Source: Fibrobacter sp. UWB4 (GTDB taxonomy: Bacteria; Fibrobacterota; Fibrobacteria; Fibrobacterales; Fibrobacteraceae). Taken from it: a DNA stretch of 64,000 nucleotides. Shown here one piece after another: positions 1 through 7,926 of the stretch. The number at the start of each line of letters is the position of its first letter. The stretch's first letter is position 1. The notes under the pieces are model-generated. The model was not told where the DNA came from and searched no databases. It saw only the letters and a program-made list of their open reading frames with translations. Position numbers and translations under genes: made by a program. The stretch spans positions 1,054,001 to 1,118,000 of the forward strand of contig NZ_MWQI01000001.1 of the NCBI RefSeq assembly GCF_002210345.1, given 5' to 3'.

Positions 1-1
1 C

Positions 2-199
2 AACAAGAATGGTGAACCTGAACTATTCAGGCTAAAGCATTATCTTGCTATGGATTTCGAAGCCCGCATGCAGATTCTTACATTTGAACTCTACAACCGC
101 ATCGAGAATTTCAACCACAGCATTTACATGCCGGAATCAGGATACACCCCCGAAGGGTTGCGCTTTGCCTACGGCATCGTCTGGACATTCGGGAACTAA
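2..199 (+). CDS. C-terminal fragment, probable outer-membrane protein
   Basis: An open frame enters from the left edge and ends with TAA at 197-199, leaving 65 residues with no start codon in the window. The last residues (LRFAYGIVWTFGN) alternate hydrophobic and polar positions with aromatics, as in the closing strand of a beta-barrel. No family can be named from this piece. The stretch 200-386 after it holds no gene, only an interspersed repeat at 229-259. Confidence 0.5.
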   Translation, partial: NKNGEPELFRLKHYLAMDFEARMQILTFELYNRIENFNHSIYMPESGYTPEGLRFAYGIVWTFGN

Positions 200-228
200 T
201 CCGCACGTCACTGGACGCCAACACACTC

Positions 229-259
229 GTCATCCTGAACGAATGTGAAGGATCCAGTC
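229..259. repeat. Interspersed repeat copy (CGTCATCCTGA...GAAGGATCCAGT)
   Basis: The block CGTCATCCTGA, about nine variable bases, then GAAGGATCCAGT recurs at 38324-38354 and, inverted and rearranged, at 40640-40671. All copies are intergenic. Nearby AGAATGAC words (351-377) look like worn pieces of the same family. Confidence 0.6.
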
Positions 260-386
260 AAATCGAGCCTATGCAACTCAAGAAATGATTGGATTCTTCA
301 TTCCAAACGTATATACTAGAAATAATGGTTTCTATCGGCACTCAGTGCCTCCAGAATGACAGGTCGCTCAGAATGACGTTAAAAAA

Positions 387-1388
387 CTAAACAGCCTGGA
401 TTCCGAGCAGCACAAGATACGCAACATACAAGCTCAAAAAGAGAGCACCGCCGATTCTTCCAAAACCGCTCACCCGCTTGCCATTCTTTTTCTTGACTGG
501 AATGCAAATCAAGAAAAGCAAAAGCGTCAGTGCCGACATGATCGGCACATCACGGTTCATCACTGCTGGATCGGCAGCCTTGATCGGAGCAATGACAGAT
601 GCAAGCCCGACCACGACAAGCGTGTTAAAAATATTGGAACCAATTATGTTACCGACAGCGAGGTCATTCTCGCCACGGCGAGCCGCCGCAATAGAACTTG
701 CAAGTTCCGGAAGCGATGTCCCGACAGCAACAATCGTAAGGCCAATCAGCAAGTCACTAACACCAAGCGCATGCGCCATATAAACAGCGCCCCACACCAG
801 CATACGCGAACTTACAATCAAAAGAACGAGTCCCACAAGCAAACTCAAAACAGCCTTGCCAATGGACACGCCTTCAGCAGGAATTTCTTCAACTTCAGAA
901 ATATCGGAAGCTCCGCCAGACTTTCGACGCTTGCGCTTTGCCTTCAATTCACTTAAAATATTAAAGCCCATAATTGCCACAAAAGCAACGAGCAACACGG
1001 CTCCATCTATTAAAGAAACATTCCCGTCCACAAGCAACAGGACGGTCAACGCCGTCATGGCAATCAGAACGGGAATATCCCGCGACATAGCCTGCTTTTG
1101 GACGACAACAGGAGCAATAAGCGCCGTCACGCCAAGAATAAGCGCGATGTTTGCAATGTTTGAACCATAAGCATTGCCCAAGGCAAGCTGCGGTGTATCG
1201 TTCATTGCAGACAAAATGGAAACAACCATTTCAGGAGCGGAAGTTCCAAATCCCACGATCACCATCCCGATAAGGAAGGTGCTCATACCAAAAAATCGGG
1301 CTACGCCGACAGCCCCATCTACAAAACGGTCTGCACTCCAGACCAGGAGAAAAAGGCCAACGACGATAGCCACAATTGAAAGAATCAT
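387..1388 (-). CDS. Calcium/sodium antiporter, CaCA family (YrbG-like)
   Basis: A 333-residue inner-membrane exchanger that would move Ca2+ out in return for Na+ (or K+/Na+), as known for the CaCA family. The sequence shows two inverted halves of about five membrane helices each, and each half carries the family alpha repeat: GFGTSAPEM near residue 47 and AVGTSLPEL near residue 222, both followed by GN..GSNI. A charged cytoplasmic loop (about residues 150-175, rich in K/R then E) separates the halves. Length and layout are normal for the family. The gene starts six bases after the stop of the beta-barrel gene at 1395-2402 and is probably cotranscribed with it. The substrate ion is inferred from the family. 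Confidence 0.92.
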   Translation of the reverse strand: MILSIVAIVVGLFLLVWSADRFVDGAVGVARFFGMSTFLIGMVIVGFGTSAPEMVVSILSAMNDTPQLALGNAYGSNIANIALILGVTALIAPVVVQKQAMSRDIPVLIAMTALTVLLLVDGNVSLIDGAVLLVAFVAIMGFNILSELKAKRKRRKSGGASDISEVEEIPAEGVSIGKAVLSLLVGLVLLIVSSRMLVWGAVYMAHALGVSDLLIGLTIVAVGTSLPELASSIAAARRGENDLAVGNIIGSNIFNTLVVVGLASVIAPIKAADPAVMNRDVPIMSALTLLLFLICIPVKKKNGKRVSGFGRIGGALFLSLYVAYLVLLGIQAV

Positions 1389-1394
1389 GTTATA

Positions 1395-2402
1395 CTAGAA
1401 AGCGTAGAAGGAAGCACCGATGGAGAACGATTTATAGGACAGATTGTTGATTGCCCATTCGTTATAGTCATCATACTGATTGGTAAGGCCCCAATTGAAT
1501 CGGGCATCGAAACCAACATAACGGTTCGCACGGATGCCAAAGCCAAGAACAATCGACCAGTCCACAATCTGACGGCAGTCATTATCCATCATGTCATCCT
1601 TGCGATTGATTTTGTTGTTCTTCGGATCTCTCGAATACTTAAACTTAAACTTGTCCGCAACAGCAAAAGAAGGCTGGACACCCACATCAAAGAACAGATT
1701 TGACGTAGCACTCTTCAAAGAAAGAAGCATCGGAACAGCAATGCGATACTGACTGAAGGAGAATCGATATTCGCCAAAAGTTTCCTTATATGTTTCATTG
1801 AATGAATTGCTCACCTTGTCGTGTTCGAAGAGGACGCCTGTTTTGAACGCCATGTTGTATTCGTCCAACGGGACAAGTGCAAACGCGCCGACATTCCAAG
1901 CCAAGCCGGAATAACGGTCATAATCATAGCGGCCATTATCGCCCGAGAGGAATCCGGCTCCAATAAACGCCTGGACGCCAAACGTAAATTTCAACGGATG
2001 ACGCCCGCGAAGCTGATCCATGTCAATTGTATCCGCGCTCGGGACTTCGGAAACGTAAACGGTCTTTACAAAGCCACCGCTCGTTTCGACATCAGACGGA
2101 GAATAAACCGGCTGATAGACAAATTTCTTTGCGGTCTTCTGTGCAACAGGCTTTGCCGCATTTTCACCACGAACGGCAGTCGGTTCCGAAAAAAGATTTT
2201 CCGGAGCAAGTTCTTTTTCGACCTCCGCAAACTTATCTTGCGGAGCCGCTTGTGCAGCAGGAGCAACTTCTGCCACAGGAACATTCTGTTCAGGGGCCGC
2301 CACAGGAGCGGTAGGCACAGCCGTTTCTGCGGGAGCCACTTCCTGAGCCATCGCTGCGGAAACCGCAAGAGCTGTCAAAATTCCAGTGTACTTCAGATTC
2401 AT
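1395..2402 (-). CDS. Outer-membrane beta-barrel protein with Ala/Pro-rich N-terminal segment
   Basis: A 335-residue exported protein. The ATG at 2400-2402 is chosen because GGAGG lies six bases upstream and a signal peptide (MNLKYTGILTALAVSAAMAQ) follows directly; an in-frame upstream start would spoil the signal. Residues 20-75 are rich in Ala, Pro, Glu and Val and are probably unstructured. From about residue 110 the chain shows the amphipathic strands and glycine-aromatic pattern of a porin-like barrel, ending in SIGASFYAF with a terminal Phe. A TATAAT box lies at 2431-2436 on the minus strand. Function unknown; it shares an operon with the antiporter and is divergent from pepA. Confidence 0.75.
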   Translation of the reverse strand: MNLKYTGILTALAVSAAMAQEVAPAETAVPTAPVAAPEQNVPVAEVAPAAQAAPQDKFAEVEKELAPENLFSEPTAVRGENAAKPVAQKTAKKFVYQPVYSPSDVETSGGFVKTVYVSEVPSADTIDMDQLRGRHPLKFTFGVQAFIGAGFLSGDNGRYDYDRYSGLAWNVGAFALVPLDEYNMAFKTGVLFEHDKVSNSFNETYKETFGEYRFSFSQYRIAVPMLLSLKSATSNLFFDVGVQPSFAVADKFKFKYSRDPKNNKINRKDDMMDNDCRQIVDWSIVLGFGIRANRYVGFDARFNWGLTNQYDDYNEWAINNLSYKSFSIGASFYAF

Positions 2403-2505
2403 ATTAATCCTCCAATAGAAATCTTGTAATATTATAGTATTTTTGTATTCAAAAAACCAATACAAAATACAAGCGTCTCATCCATAAAATACTAGATTAC
2501 GCTAT

Positions 2506-4071
2506 ATGAAAACAAATATTGTCTCTACTGCTACGGGCAAAGCCAATGCATACGCCCTATTTTTCGTCAAAAAATCCATCCAATTTTCCAACATCCTTTC
2601 GGAAGAAGCCGAAAAGCAAGTCGAATCCGTATTAAACGGGATGAATGACGGACCGTTTGAGGATCTAGAGTTCCTGGAAATCGACAACCAGCCCACAATC
2701 TTTGTAGATGCGGCCAAGGAACGAGGTCTTTCGTCACTGGACCACCTGCGTATGGCAGCATACCGCCTCGCCAAGAAAGCAAGCAAGCGCCAGATTCCGG
2801 TCGTTTCCATCATGCTTGCCGATGCCGCTCCAGAACAGTTCAAGAGCTTTTTGCTTGGATTGCATTACGCAGACTACAAGTTCGACGCCTACAAGAGCAA
2901 GCATAAGGAAGCTTTCCAGGTCACGTTCGAAATTGTCGCTGGTGAACAGGTCGCTGAATTCAAGAAGATTGCAGAAGTTGCAGCTATTGAAAACAAGGCA
3001 ATCGTCCTCACCAAGAATTTGATCAACACAAGCGCATCCGACCTTACACCTGCTGAATTTGTCGAAAACGCAAACACGATTGCGAAGTTCACTCCGGGGC
3101 TTTCGATCAAAGTTCGCAACATGAAGCAGCTCGAAAAGGAAGGCTTCATGGGACATGTGACTGTCGGCAAGGGCAGCTCGCACGAGCCGTACATGATTAC
3201 GCTTAGCTACGACGGAAGCAAGGGTGCTCGTGGGACTAAAGCTGCTGGTAAAAACGCAAATAAAAATGTGCGCACATCCGCAGACCATTTGGTCTTTGTC
3301 GGCAAAGGCCTCACGTTTGATACGGGCGGTCTCTGCCTCAAGCCGCCTAAATCCATGCCCGAGATGATTAGCGATATGAGCGGAGCCGCTACCGTACTTG
3401 CCGCGATCCAGGCCATCGCAACTCTTGAACTACCGATCAAGGTGAGCGCCGTGTGCTGCCTCGCCGAAAACGCCATCGGCAACAAGTCCGTATTGCCAGG
3501 CGACATCTTTACCGCCAAGAACGGAAAGACGGTCATGGTCGATAACACCGATGCCGAAGGACGCCTCGTGCTCAGCGACGGCCTTGCCGAAGCAGGCCTC
3601 ATCGGAGCCACACACATTGTGGATCTCGCGACCCTCACAGGTGCCATGGTACGCGCTCTCGGATACGCCGTTGCCGGATTCTTCTGCAATGACGACGCCC
3701 TCGCCTTGAACGTCATCAACTGCGGCGAAGCCTGCTGCGAAAAGTTCTGGAGCATGCCGCTCGAAGAAGAATACGCCGACGCCTTGAAGGATCACTTTGC
3801 TGACCTCAAGAACACCGGAAGCGACGCGGGCGCCATTGCCGCCGCCCTCTTCTTGCAAGAGTTTGTTCCTGAAAACACCGCCTGGGCACACTGGGATATC
3901 GCAGGGACCGCATTTGTAAGCAAGGCCTGGAAGTACACCGACTTTGGCGCAACAGGCTTTGGTGTGCAAACGCTCATCGAACTTGCAAGACGTATGTCTA
4001 GCGCAAGCGACGAAAGCGAAGACGCAGCAAACGAAGATGCTGACGGAGAATACGCTACAGTAGAAGTGTAG
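2506..4071 (+). CDS. pepA: Leucyl aminopeptidase, M17 family
   Basis: A 521-residue cytosolic zinc/manganese aminopeptidase that removes N-terminal residues from peptides. The C-terminal catalytic half carries the family signature NTDAEGRL at 347-354. Metal and substrate ligands are visible: K267 and D272 in VGKGLTFDTGG, D290, D349 and E351. The N-terminal half (1-165) is the less conserved M17 N domain. The last 25 residues are acidic (Ser/Asp/Glu/Ala) beyond the usual end. No Shine-Dalgarno sequence precedes the ATG; TAGATTAC ends a few bases upstream and is a weak form of the -7 element seen at other genes here. Divergent from the beta-barrel gene across 103 bp. Confidence 0.95.
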   Translation: MKTNIVSTATGKANAYALFFVKKSIQFSNILSEEAEKQVESVLNGMNDGPFEDLEFLEIDNQPTIFVDAAKERGLSSLDHLRMAAYRLAKKASKRQIPVVSIMLADAAPEQFKSFLLGLHYADYKFDAYKSKHKEAFQVTFEIVAGEQVAEFKKIAEVAAIENKAIVLTKNLINTSASDLTPAEFVENANTIAKFTPGLSIKVRNMKQLEKEGFMGHVTVGKGSSHEPYMITLSYDGSKGARGTKAAGKNANKNVRTSADHLVFVGKGLTFDTGGLCLKPPKSMPEMISDMSGAATVLAAIQAIATLELPIKVSAVCCLAENAIGNKSVLPGDIFTAKNGKTVMVDNTDAEGRLVLSDGLAEAGLIGATHIVDLATLTGAMVRALGYAVAGFFCNDDALALNVINCGEACCEKFWSMPLEEEYADALKDHFADLKNTGSDAGAIAAALFLQEFVPENTAWAHWDIAGTAFVSKAWKYTDFGATGFGVQTLIELARRMSSASDESEDAANEDADGEYATVEV

Positions 4072-4087
4072 TTTTCGCTGGTAGTAC

Positions 4088-4756
4088 ATGATTTGCAAAA
4101 AATGCGGACAGGAATATCCGGACGACATGTTGAATTGTCTGTGGTGCGATGCACCCAACGACCAGCATGTCGCTCCAGAAGCGCCTGAAACAATCGACTT
4201 AGCAAGTGCGCTTGATGTTCAAAAAAATATCGACACTATCATCCTTCGCCGAATAGACAAAGACATTGCCGCCCCGGACTCCGAAGAGGTCCAGAAAAAA
4301 ATCGATAAGCACCCTGCCGGGAACTTTATGTGGTGCGCCGCCATTCTTGGAACAGGTGGTTTGTTTTCTGTATTGTTCGCGCCATTCTACATATACTTTT
4401 TCCACAAAATAGAAATCCGCAAGAATCACTCCATAGGGAAATTCACTTCAGCATGCTTGTCTTCGACTATAGCGCTGAAAGTTTTAGTCAACGGACTTGC
4501 GAAATTAGCGAGAAAAATATCGGAAATCCATTTCTTCCGGGAAGACATTGCAAGCCTAATCAATTTTTGCATAGACGCAGGACAAATCCTACTCCATTTT
4601 TTGGTTTGCGGTTATGTCGCAGCGTTTATCATCAAAAGAGTCACGCCGGATTATGATAAGTCCGAATACAAGGTTACATCAGCTTCTGCAACGATTTATT
4701 CCATCCCCATTATGATTGTATTATCGATGGCATCATTTTACCTTTTTAAACAATAA
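4088..4756 (+). CDS. Zinc-ribbon membrane protein, function unknown
   Basis: A 222-residue protein. Residues 3-20 form a short zinc ribbon, CxxC then CxxC (C3, C6, C17, C20), as in the zinc-ribbon caps of many small membrane proteins. A soluble stretch follows to about residue 75, then three or more hydrophobic segments (about 78-105, 150-180, 195-220). No catalytic motif is visible. It begins 16 bases after pepA and could be cotranscribed with it. I cannot assign a function. Confidence 0.7.
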   Translation: MICKKCGQEYPDDMLNCLWCDAPNDQHVAPEAPETIDLASALDVQKNIDTIILRRIDKDIAAPDSEEVQKKIDKHPAGNFMWCAAILGTGGLFSVLFAPFYIYFFHKIEIRKNHSIGKFTSACLSSTIALKVLVNGLAKLARKISEIHFFREDIASLINFCIDAGQILLHFLVCGYVAAFIIKRVTPDYDKSEYKVTSASATIYSIPIMIVLSMASFYLFKQ

Positions 4757-4757
4757 A

Positions 4758-4772
4758 CTAGGAAAAGCCTAG
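4758..4772 (+). terminator. Short hairpin between the zinc-ribbon gene and guaA
   Basis: CTAGG-AAAAG-CCTAG forms a five-base-pair stem just after the stop codon of the preceding gene. There is no T run, so a terminator role is weak. It separates that gene from the guaA promoter element. Confidence 0.3.
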
Positions 4773-4781
4773 CAAAATTTC

Positions 4782-4789
4782 TATCTTTG
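4782..4789 (+). promoter_or_regulatory. TAnnTTTG promoter element, leaderless guaA
   Basis: TATCTTTG lies six bases before the guaA ATG, and no Shine-Dalgarno sequence fits in between. It matches the -7 element (TAnnTTTG) known from Bacteroidetes promoters. That would put the transcript start at or next to the start codon. Confidence 0.5.
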
Positions 4790-4795
4790 CAATGT

Positions 4796-6631
4796 ATGAA
4801 AAACGTTGATACTATTGCCGTTTTGGACTTTGGTGGGCAGTACGCTCACTTGATTGCCAACCGTGTACGCCGTCTTGGCGTGTTTACCGAAATCCACTCC
4901 CCCGCCGCCCCGGTTTCTGAACTCGAAGGCGTGAAGGGCATCATTTACAGTGGCGGTCCGTCTAGCGTTTATGCGGCTGACGCTCCGGAATACAATCCTG
5001 AAATTTTGAACCTCCCGGTGCCGAAGCTCGGCATCTGCTACGGTCACCAGCTCATCGCCCAGCAGTTGGGCGGTCACGTTGAACCGGGCAAGGTCAAGGA
5101 ATACGGCATTGCAGACCTCATCGTCGGCGACGAAAAGTGCCCGATTTTGAAGGATCTCCCGAAGGCCTCCCCCATGTGGATGAGCCACGGCGACCAGGTC
5201 ACCAAGCTCCCCAAAGGCTACAAGATTGTGGCCAGCACCAAGGACTGCGAAATCGCCGCCGTCGCTTTTGACAGCGACAAGCCCGAACGCCAGATTTTCG
5301 GCATCCAGTTCCATCCGGAAGTCACGCACAGTAAGTTCGGCATGAAGCTTCTCGAAAACTTCGTCGACTTTACGGGTGCCAAGAAGACTTGGAACATGAA
5401 GAGCTACTTGCCACTTATCACGCAGCGCATCAAGGACCAGGTCAAGGACCGCAAGGTGTTCTTGCTCGTGTCTGGTGGTGTGGACTCTACTGTGGCCTTC
5501 GTGCTTTTGAACCGCGTACTCGGACCGGAAAAGGTTCTCGGCTTGCACGTGGATAACGGCATGATGCGCCTCGGCGAATCCCAGAAGATTATGGACTTCC
5601 TCACGAAGGAAGGAATGAACAACCTCAAGATCCGCGACGCAAGCGAACACTTCCTTGCAAAGCTCAAGGGCGTGACTGCGCCGGAAACCAAACGCGGTAT
5701 CATCGGTAAGGAATTCTTGACGGTCAAGGACGAGGAAATGGCTAAGCTCAACCTCGATCCGAACGAATGGATGATGGCTCAGGGCACCATCTACCCCGAC
5801 ACCATTGAAAGCGGCGGCACCAAGAACGCCGACAAGATCAAGACGCACCACAACCGCGTGCAAGAAGTCTTGGACCTCATGGAAAAGGGTCTCGTCTTGG
5901 AACCGCTCGCCGACTTGTACAAGGACGAAGTCCGTGCTCTCGGCGAAGAACTCGGCATTCCGCACAACCTCGTGTGGCGCCACCCGTTCCCGGGTCCGGG
6001 TCTCGGCGTTCGTTTGCTCTGCAGCGAAGGCAAGCTCACAAGCGACATGGTGAAGTTCGAAGACGTGAAGGACACTGCAGGCCAGTCCCTCGCCGATTAC
6101 CTCAAGGCGAACAACATTGCAGGCCGCATGCTCCCGATCAAGAGCGTTGGCGTTCAGGGTGACGGCCGTACTTACGCACAGCCGTTCCTCATCACGACTC
6201 CGGGCCTAAGCTGGAAGGACTGCGAAAAGTTCTCTACGGAACTTGCCAACCGCTTCAAGGCCATCAATCGCGTGATTTACCAGATTGGCAGCATTGCTGA
6301 TGAAGATCCGAAGCTTGTCGAACAGTACGCCACCCGCGAAAACTTCGATACACTCCGCAAGTTCGACAACATCTGTACCGAATTCTTGCAGGCAAACGAC
6401 CTGTACGAAAAGATTTGGCAGATGCCGGTCGTGCTCGTTCCGCTCCGCACGGCTAACAAGCCCTGCATCGTGATGCGCCCGGTGAACTCCACCGAAGCTA
6501 TGACGGCAAACTTCGCCGAAATCGATCAAGGCATGCTCGCCGGTCTCTGGCGCAAGTTCGAAGCCGAAGGCGCAGGCTCGCTGTGGTACGACGTGACCCA
6601 CAAGCCGCCCGGAACTATTGAATGGGAATAA
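4796..6631 (+). CDS. guaA: GMP synthase (glutamine-hydrolysing), long form
   Basis: A 611-residue cytosolic enzyme that aminates XMP to GMP using glutamine and ATP. The glutaminase domain has its nucleophile C81 (GICYGHQ) and the H173/E175 pair (FHPEV). The ATP pyrophosphatase P loop SGGVDS is at 226-231. The C-terminal dimerisation domain ends in the typical PPGTIEWE. At 611 residues it is 80-100 longer than the usual bacterial enzyme (about 510-525), and the extra length lies in the C-terminal half. The ATG at 4796 is preferred over an in-frame TTG at 4787 because it gives the usual N-terminus (MKNVDTIAVLDFG). The gene stands alone with its own promoter element and is followed by a hairpin-rich 3' region. 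Confidence 0.95.
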   Translation: MKNVDTIAVLDFGGQYAHLIANRVRRLGVFTEIHSPAAPVSELEGVKGIIYSGGPSSVYAADAPEYNPEILNLPVPKLGICYGHQLIAQQLGGHVEPGKVKEYGIADLIVGDEKCPILKDLPKASPMWMSHGDQVTKLPKGYKIVASTKDCEIAAVAFDSDKPERQIFGIQFHPEVTHSKFGMKLLENFVDFTGAKKTWNMKSYLPLITQRIKDQVKDRKVFLLVSGGVDSTVAFVLLNRVLGPEKVLGLHVDNGMMRLGESQKIMDFLTKEGMNNLKIRDASEHFLAKLKGVTAPETKRGIIGKEFLTVKDEEMAKLNLDPNEWMMAQGTIYPDTIESGGTKNADKIKTHHNRVQEVLDLMEKGLVLEPLADLYKDEVRALGEELGIPHNLVWRHPFPGPGLGVRLLCSEGKLTSDMVKFEDVKDTAGQSLADYLKANNIAGRMLPIKSVGVQGDGRTYAQPFLITTPGLSWKDCEKFSTELANRFKAINRVIYQIGSIADEDPKLVEQYATRENFDTLRKFDNICTEFLQANDLYEKIWQMPVVLVPLRTANKPCIVMRPVNSTEAMTANFAEIDQGMLAGLWRKFEAEGAGSLWYDVTHKPPGTIEWE

Positions 6632-6634
6632 GGC

Positions 6635-6860
6635 GAGAGTCGCGACAAAAAGCTGGCTTTTTGTCATGACCGAGCCGCGTGAACACGCGCTTGAACAAAG
6701 TGAAAGCGCCGTGGGAGTAGTGCGGAGCCGAGTGTCGCAAAAATGAGCTTGCTCATTTTTATGACCGAGGCGAACAAGCAGACGCTGAAGCCGTAAGCGT
6801 AAGCGTCAGTAAGCCGAGTGCTGCGAAAACATGCTCGCATGTTTTCATAGCCGAGCCGCG
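6635..6860. repeat. Three hairpin repeat units downstream of guaA
   Basis: Three units, spaced 95 and 86 bases apart, each hold a perfect 10-bp palindrome with a two-base loop: 6644-6665 (GACAAAAAGC arm), 6739-6760 (AAAAATGAGC arm) and 6825-6846 (GAAAACATGC arm). Each is preceded by GAGTCGC, GAGTGTCGC or GAGTGCTGC and followed by ATGACCGAG or ATAGCCGAG. The stem sequences differ completely while pairing stays perfect. No gene fits in this 338-bp gap. Confidence 0.75.
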
Positions 6861-6927
6861 CGAACATGCGACAAGCGTAGCGCAGTCGCAATGGGAACAA
6901 ACTAAGCGTTTAGAGCTAAAAAAAAAT

Positions 6928-6957
6928 CCGAATGAGTTTACTCATTCGGCTTTTTTT
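6928..6957. terminator. Bidirectional intrinsic terminator
   Basis: CCGAATGAG-TTTA-CTCATTCGG (6928-6949) is a perfect 9-bp stem with seven T after it and a run of A before it, so it can stop transcription from both sides. It serves guaA on the plus strand and the converging minus-strand operon that ends at 6970. Confidence 0.9.
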
Positions 6958-6969
6958 ATCTAGAAAATC

Positions 6970-7584
6970 TTACTCGCAATCCAAGCAGGTCCATTCCACC
7001 ACACCATCGCCATTGCCGTCAAAGCGTTCGCGGGTGTATTTTTCGATGTCGATGAGGAATCCAATTTCGCCAGCATTTTCAGTGCAGCATCCATCGCAAT
7101 CACTGTCGGAACACATATCGTAAACCACGGCGTCAATCGTGGAGCCGTTCATGCGGAGCCTAAAAGTCTTAAGCTTATACTGGTTCCAGTCCTTTTCGTG
7201 AACAGCAATGATGTTGTGCTGGCTCACCCACTCTTCAGTCATTTGGCCTTCAACGCCAGCAAAGTAGCCGGCCCAGGTGCAGCCGTTGTATTCGATGCAT
7301 TCTTCGCTACCCGGTTCCGGCCAGGAGGTATACCAGGTAAGATTCGCCTGATGCCAGACCGTGTCAGCTGCAGATTCGCTTGAAGATGATGGTGCGCTTG
7401 CGGAAGACGAGGATTCCGCGATATTTTCTGAGCTACTAGAAGGTGATTCCGCCCCGGACGAAGACTCCGCAACAGTCACGCTAGACGAAGATTCCGCGAC
7501 ATTCCACACAATGGGAGCATTTTCATCGCTACAAGCAACGATTGAAAAGACTCCCGCAATCGCGAAAAGAGCTATACGATTCAT
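6970..7584 (-). CDS. Ser-linker lipoprotein with a possible double-psi beta-barrel domain
   Basis: A 204-residue lipoprotein: hydrophobic leader ending in the lipobox SIVAC (Cys18), then about 55 residues of SSSS blocks separated by A, E and P, then a compact Cys-rich domain. That domain has paired cysteines (EECIEYNGC; CSDSDCDGCC) and a stretch VVYDMCSDSDC then GFLIDIEKYT, which resembles the RlpA/expansin double-psi barrel (V..D.C.DC...DLS). The fold is inferred, and the catalytic Asp cannot be confirmed by eye. Its ATG overlaps the stop of the SMR gene by one base (TGATG), so translation is probably coupled. It is the last gene of the 6970-11812 operon. Confidence 0.6.
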   Translation of the reverse strand: MNRIALFAIAGVFSIVACSDENAPIVWNVAESSSSVTVAESSSGAESPSSSSENIAESSSSASAPSSSSESAADTVWHQANLTWYTSWPEPGSEECIEYNGCTWAGYFAGVEGQMTEEWVSQHNIIAVHEKDWNQYKLKTFRLRMNGSTIDAVVYDMCSDSDCDGCCTENAGEIGFLIDIEKYTRERFDGNGDGVVEWTCLDCE

Positions 7585-7913
7585 CAGTGCACATCCATTT
7601 TAGAGAACAGGTTCAGTACTACGACTCCCGACACAATCAGGATCAAGCCAATATAAGCTCCAATATCCGGCACCTGCTTAAACGCTACAATTCCGATTAC
7701 AGTAATAAAAGCGACCCCGAGTGCAGACCAAATCGCATAAGCAACAGCTATCGGGATAGCTTTTAAACACACGCTCAAGAAATATAGCGCAGCGATATAG
7801 CAAATGAGCGAAGCTACCGTCGGGACAAGGCGCGTGAACTGTTCCGAGAATTTCAGAAGCGTCGTTCCTGCAGTTTCACAGACTATCGCAAGCAAGAGCA
7901 TCAGGTAGTACAT
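7584..7913 (-). CDS. Small multidrug resistance (SMR) efflux protein, EmrE-like
   Basis: A 109-residue inner-membrane protein with four helices that exports cationic drugs in exchange for protons. The essential membrane glutamate is present as E13 (CETAGTT), followed by LLKFSEQFTRL, AYAIWSALG and a C-terminal NLFSKMDVH, all close to EmrE. The length is exactly that of the family. It lies 13 bases after a beta-barrel gene and overlaps the next gene by one base, so it belongs to the six-gene envelope operon. An SMR pump inside an operon of envelope proteins may have a specialised substrate; that is inference. Confidence 0.93.
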   Translation of the reverse strand: MYYLMLLLAIVCETAGTTLLKFSEQFTRLVPTVASLICYIAALYFLSVCLKAIPIAVAYAIWSALGVAFITVIGIVAFKQVPDIGAYIGLILIVSGVVVLNLFSKMDVH

Positions 7914-7926
7914 AGCTTAACCCCAT

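Noticed and set aside
4781-5983. A 400-codon frame opposite guaA, and similar long mirrors opposite hisD, cimA, fabF, glyS, dnaA and the SNF transporter
   Set aside because: All lie within genes with clear motifs and have compositionally biased (His/Val/Arg-rich) translations without domains.
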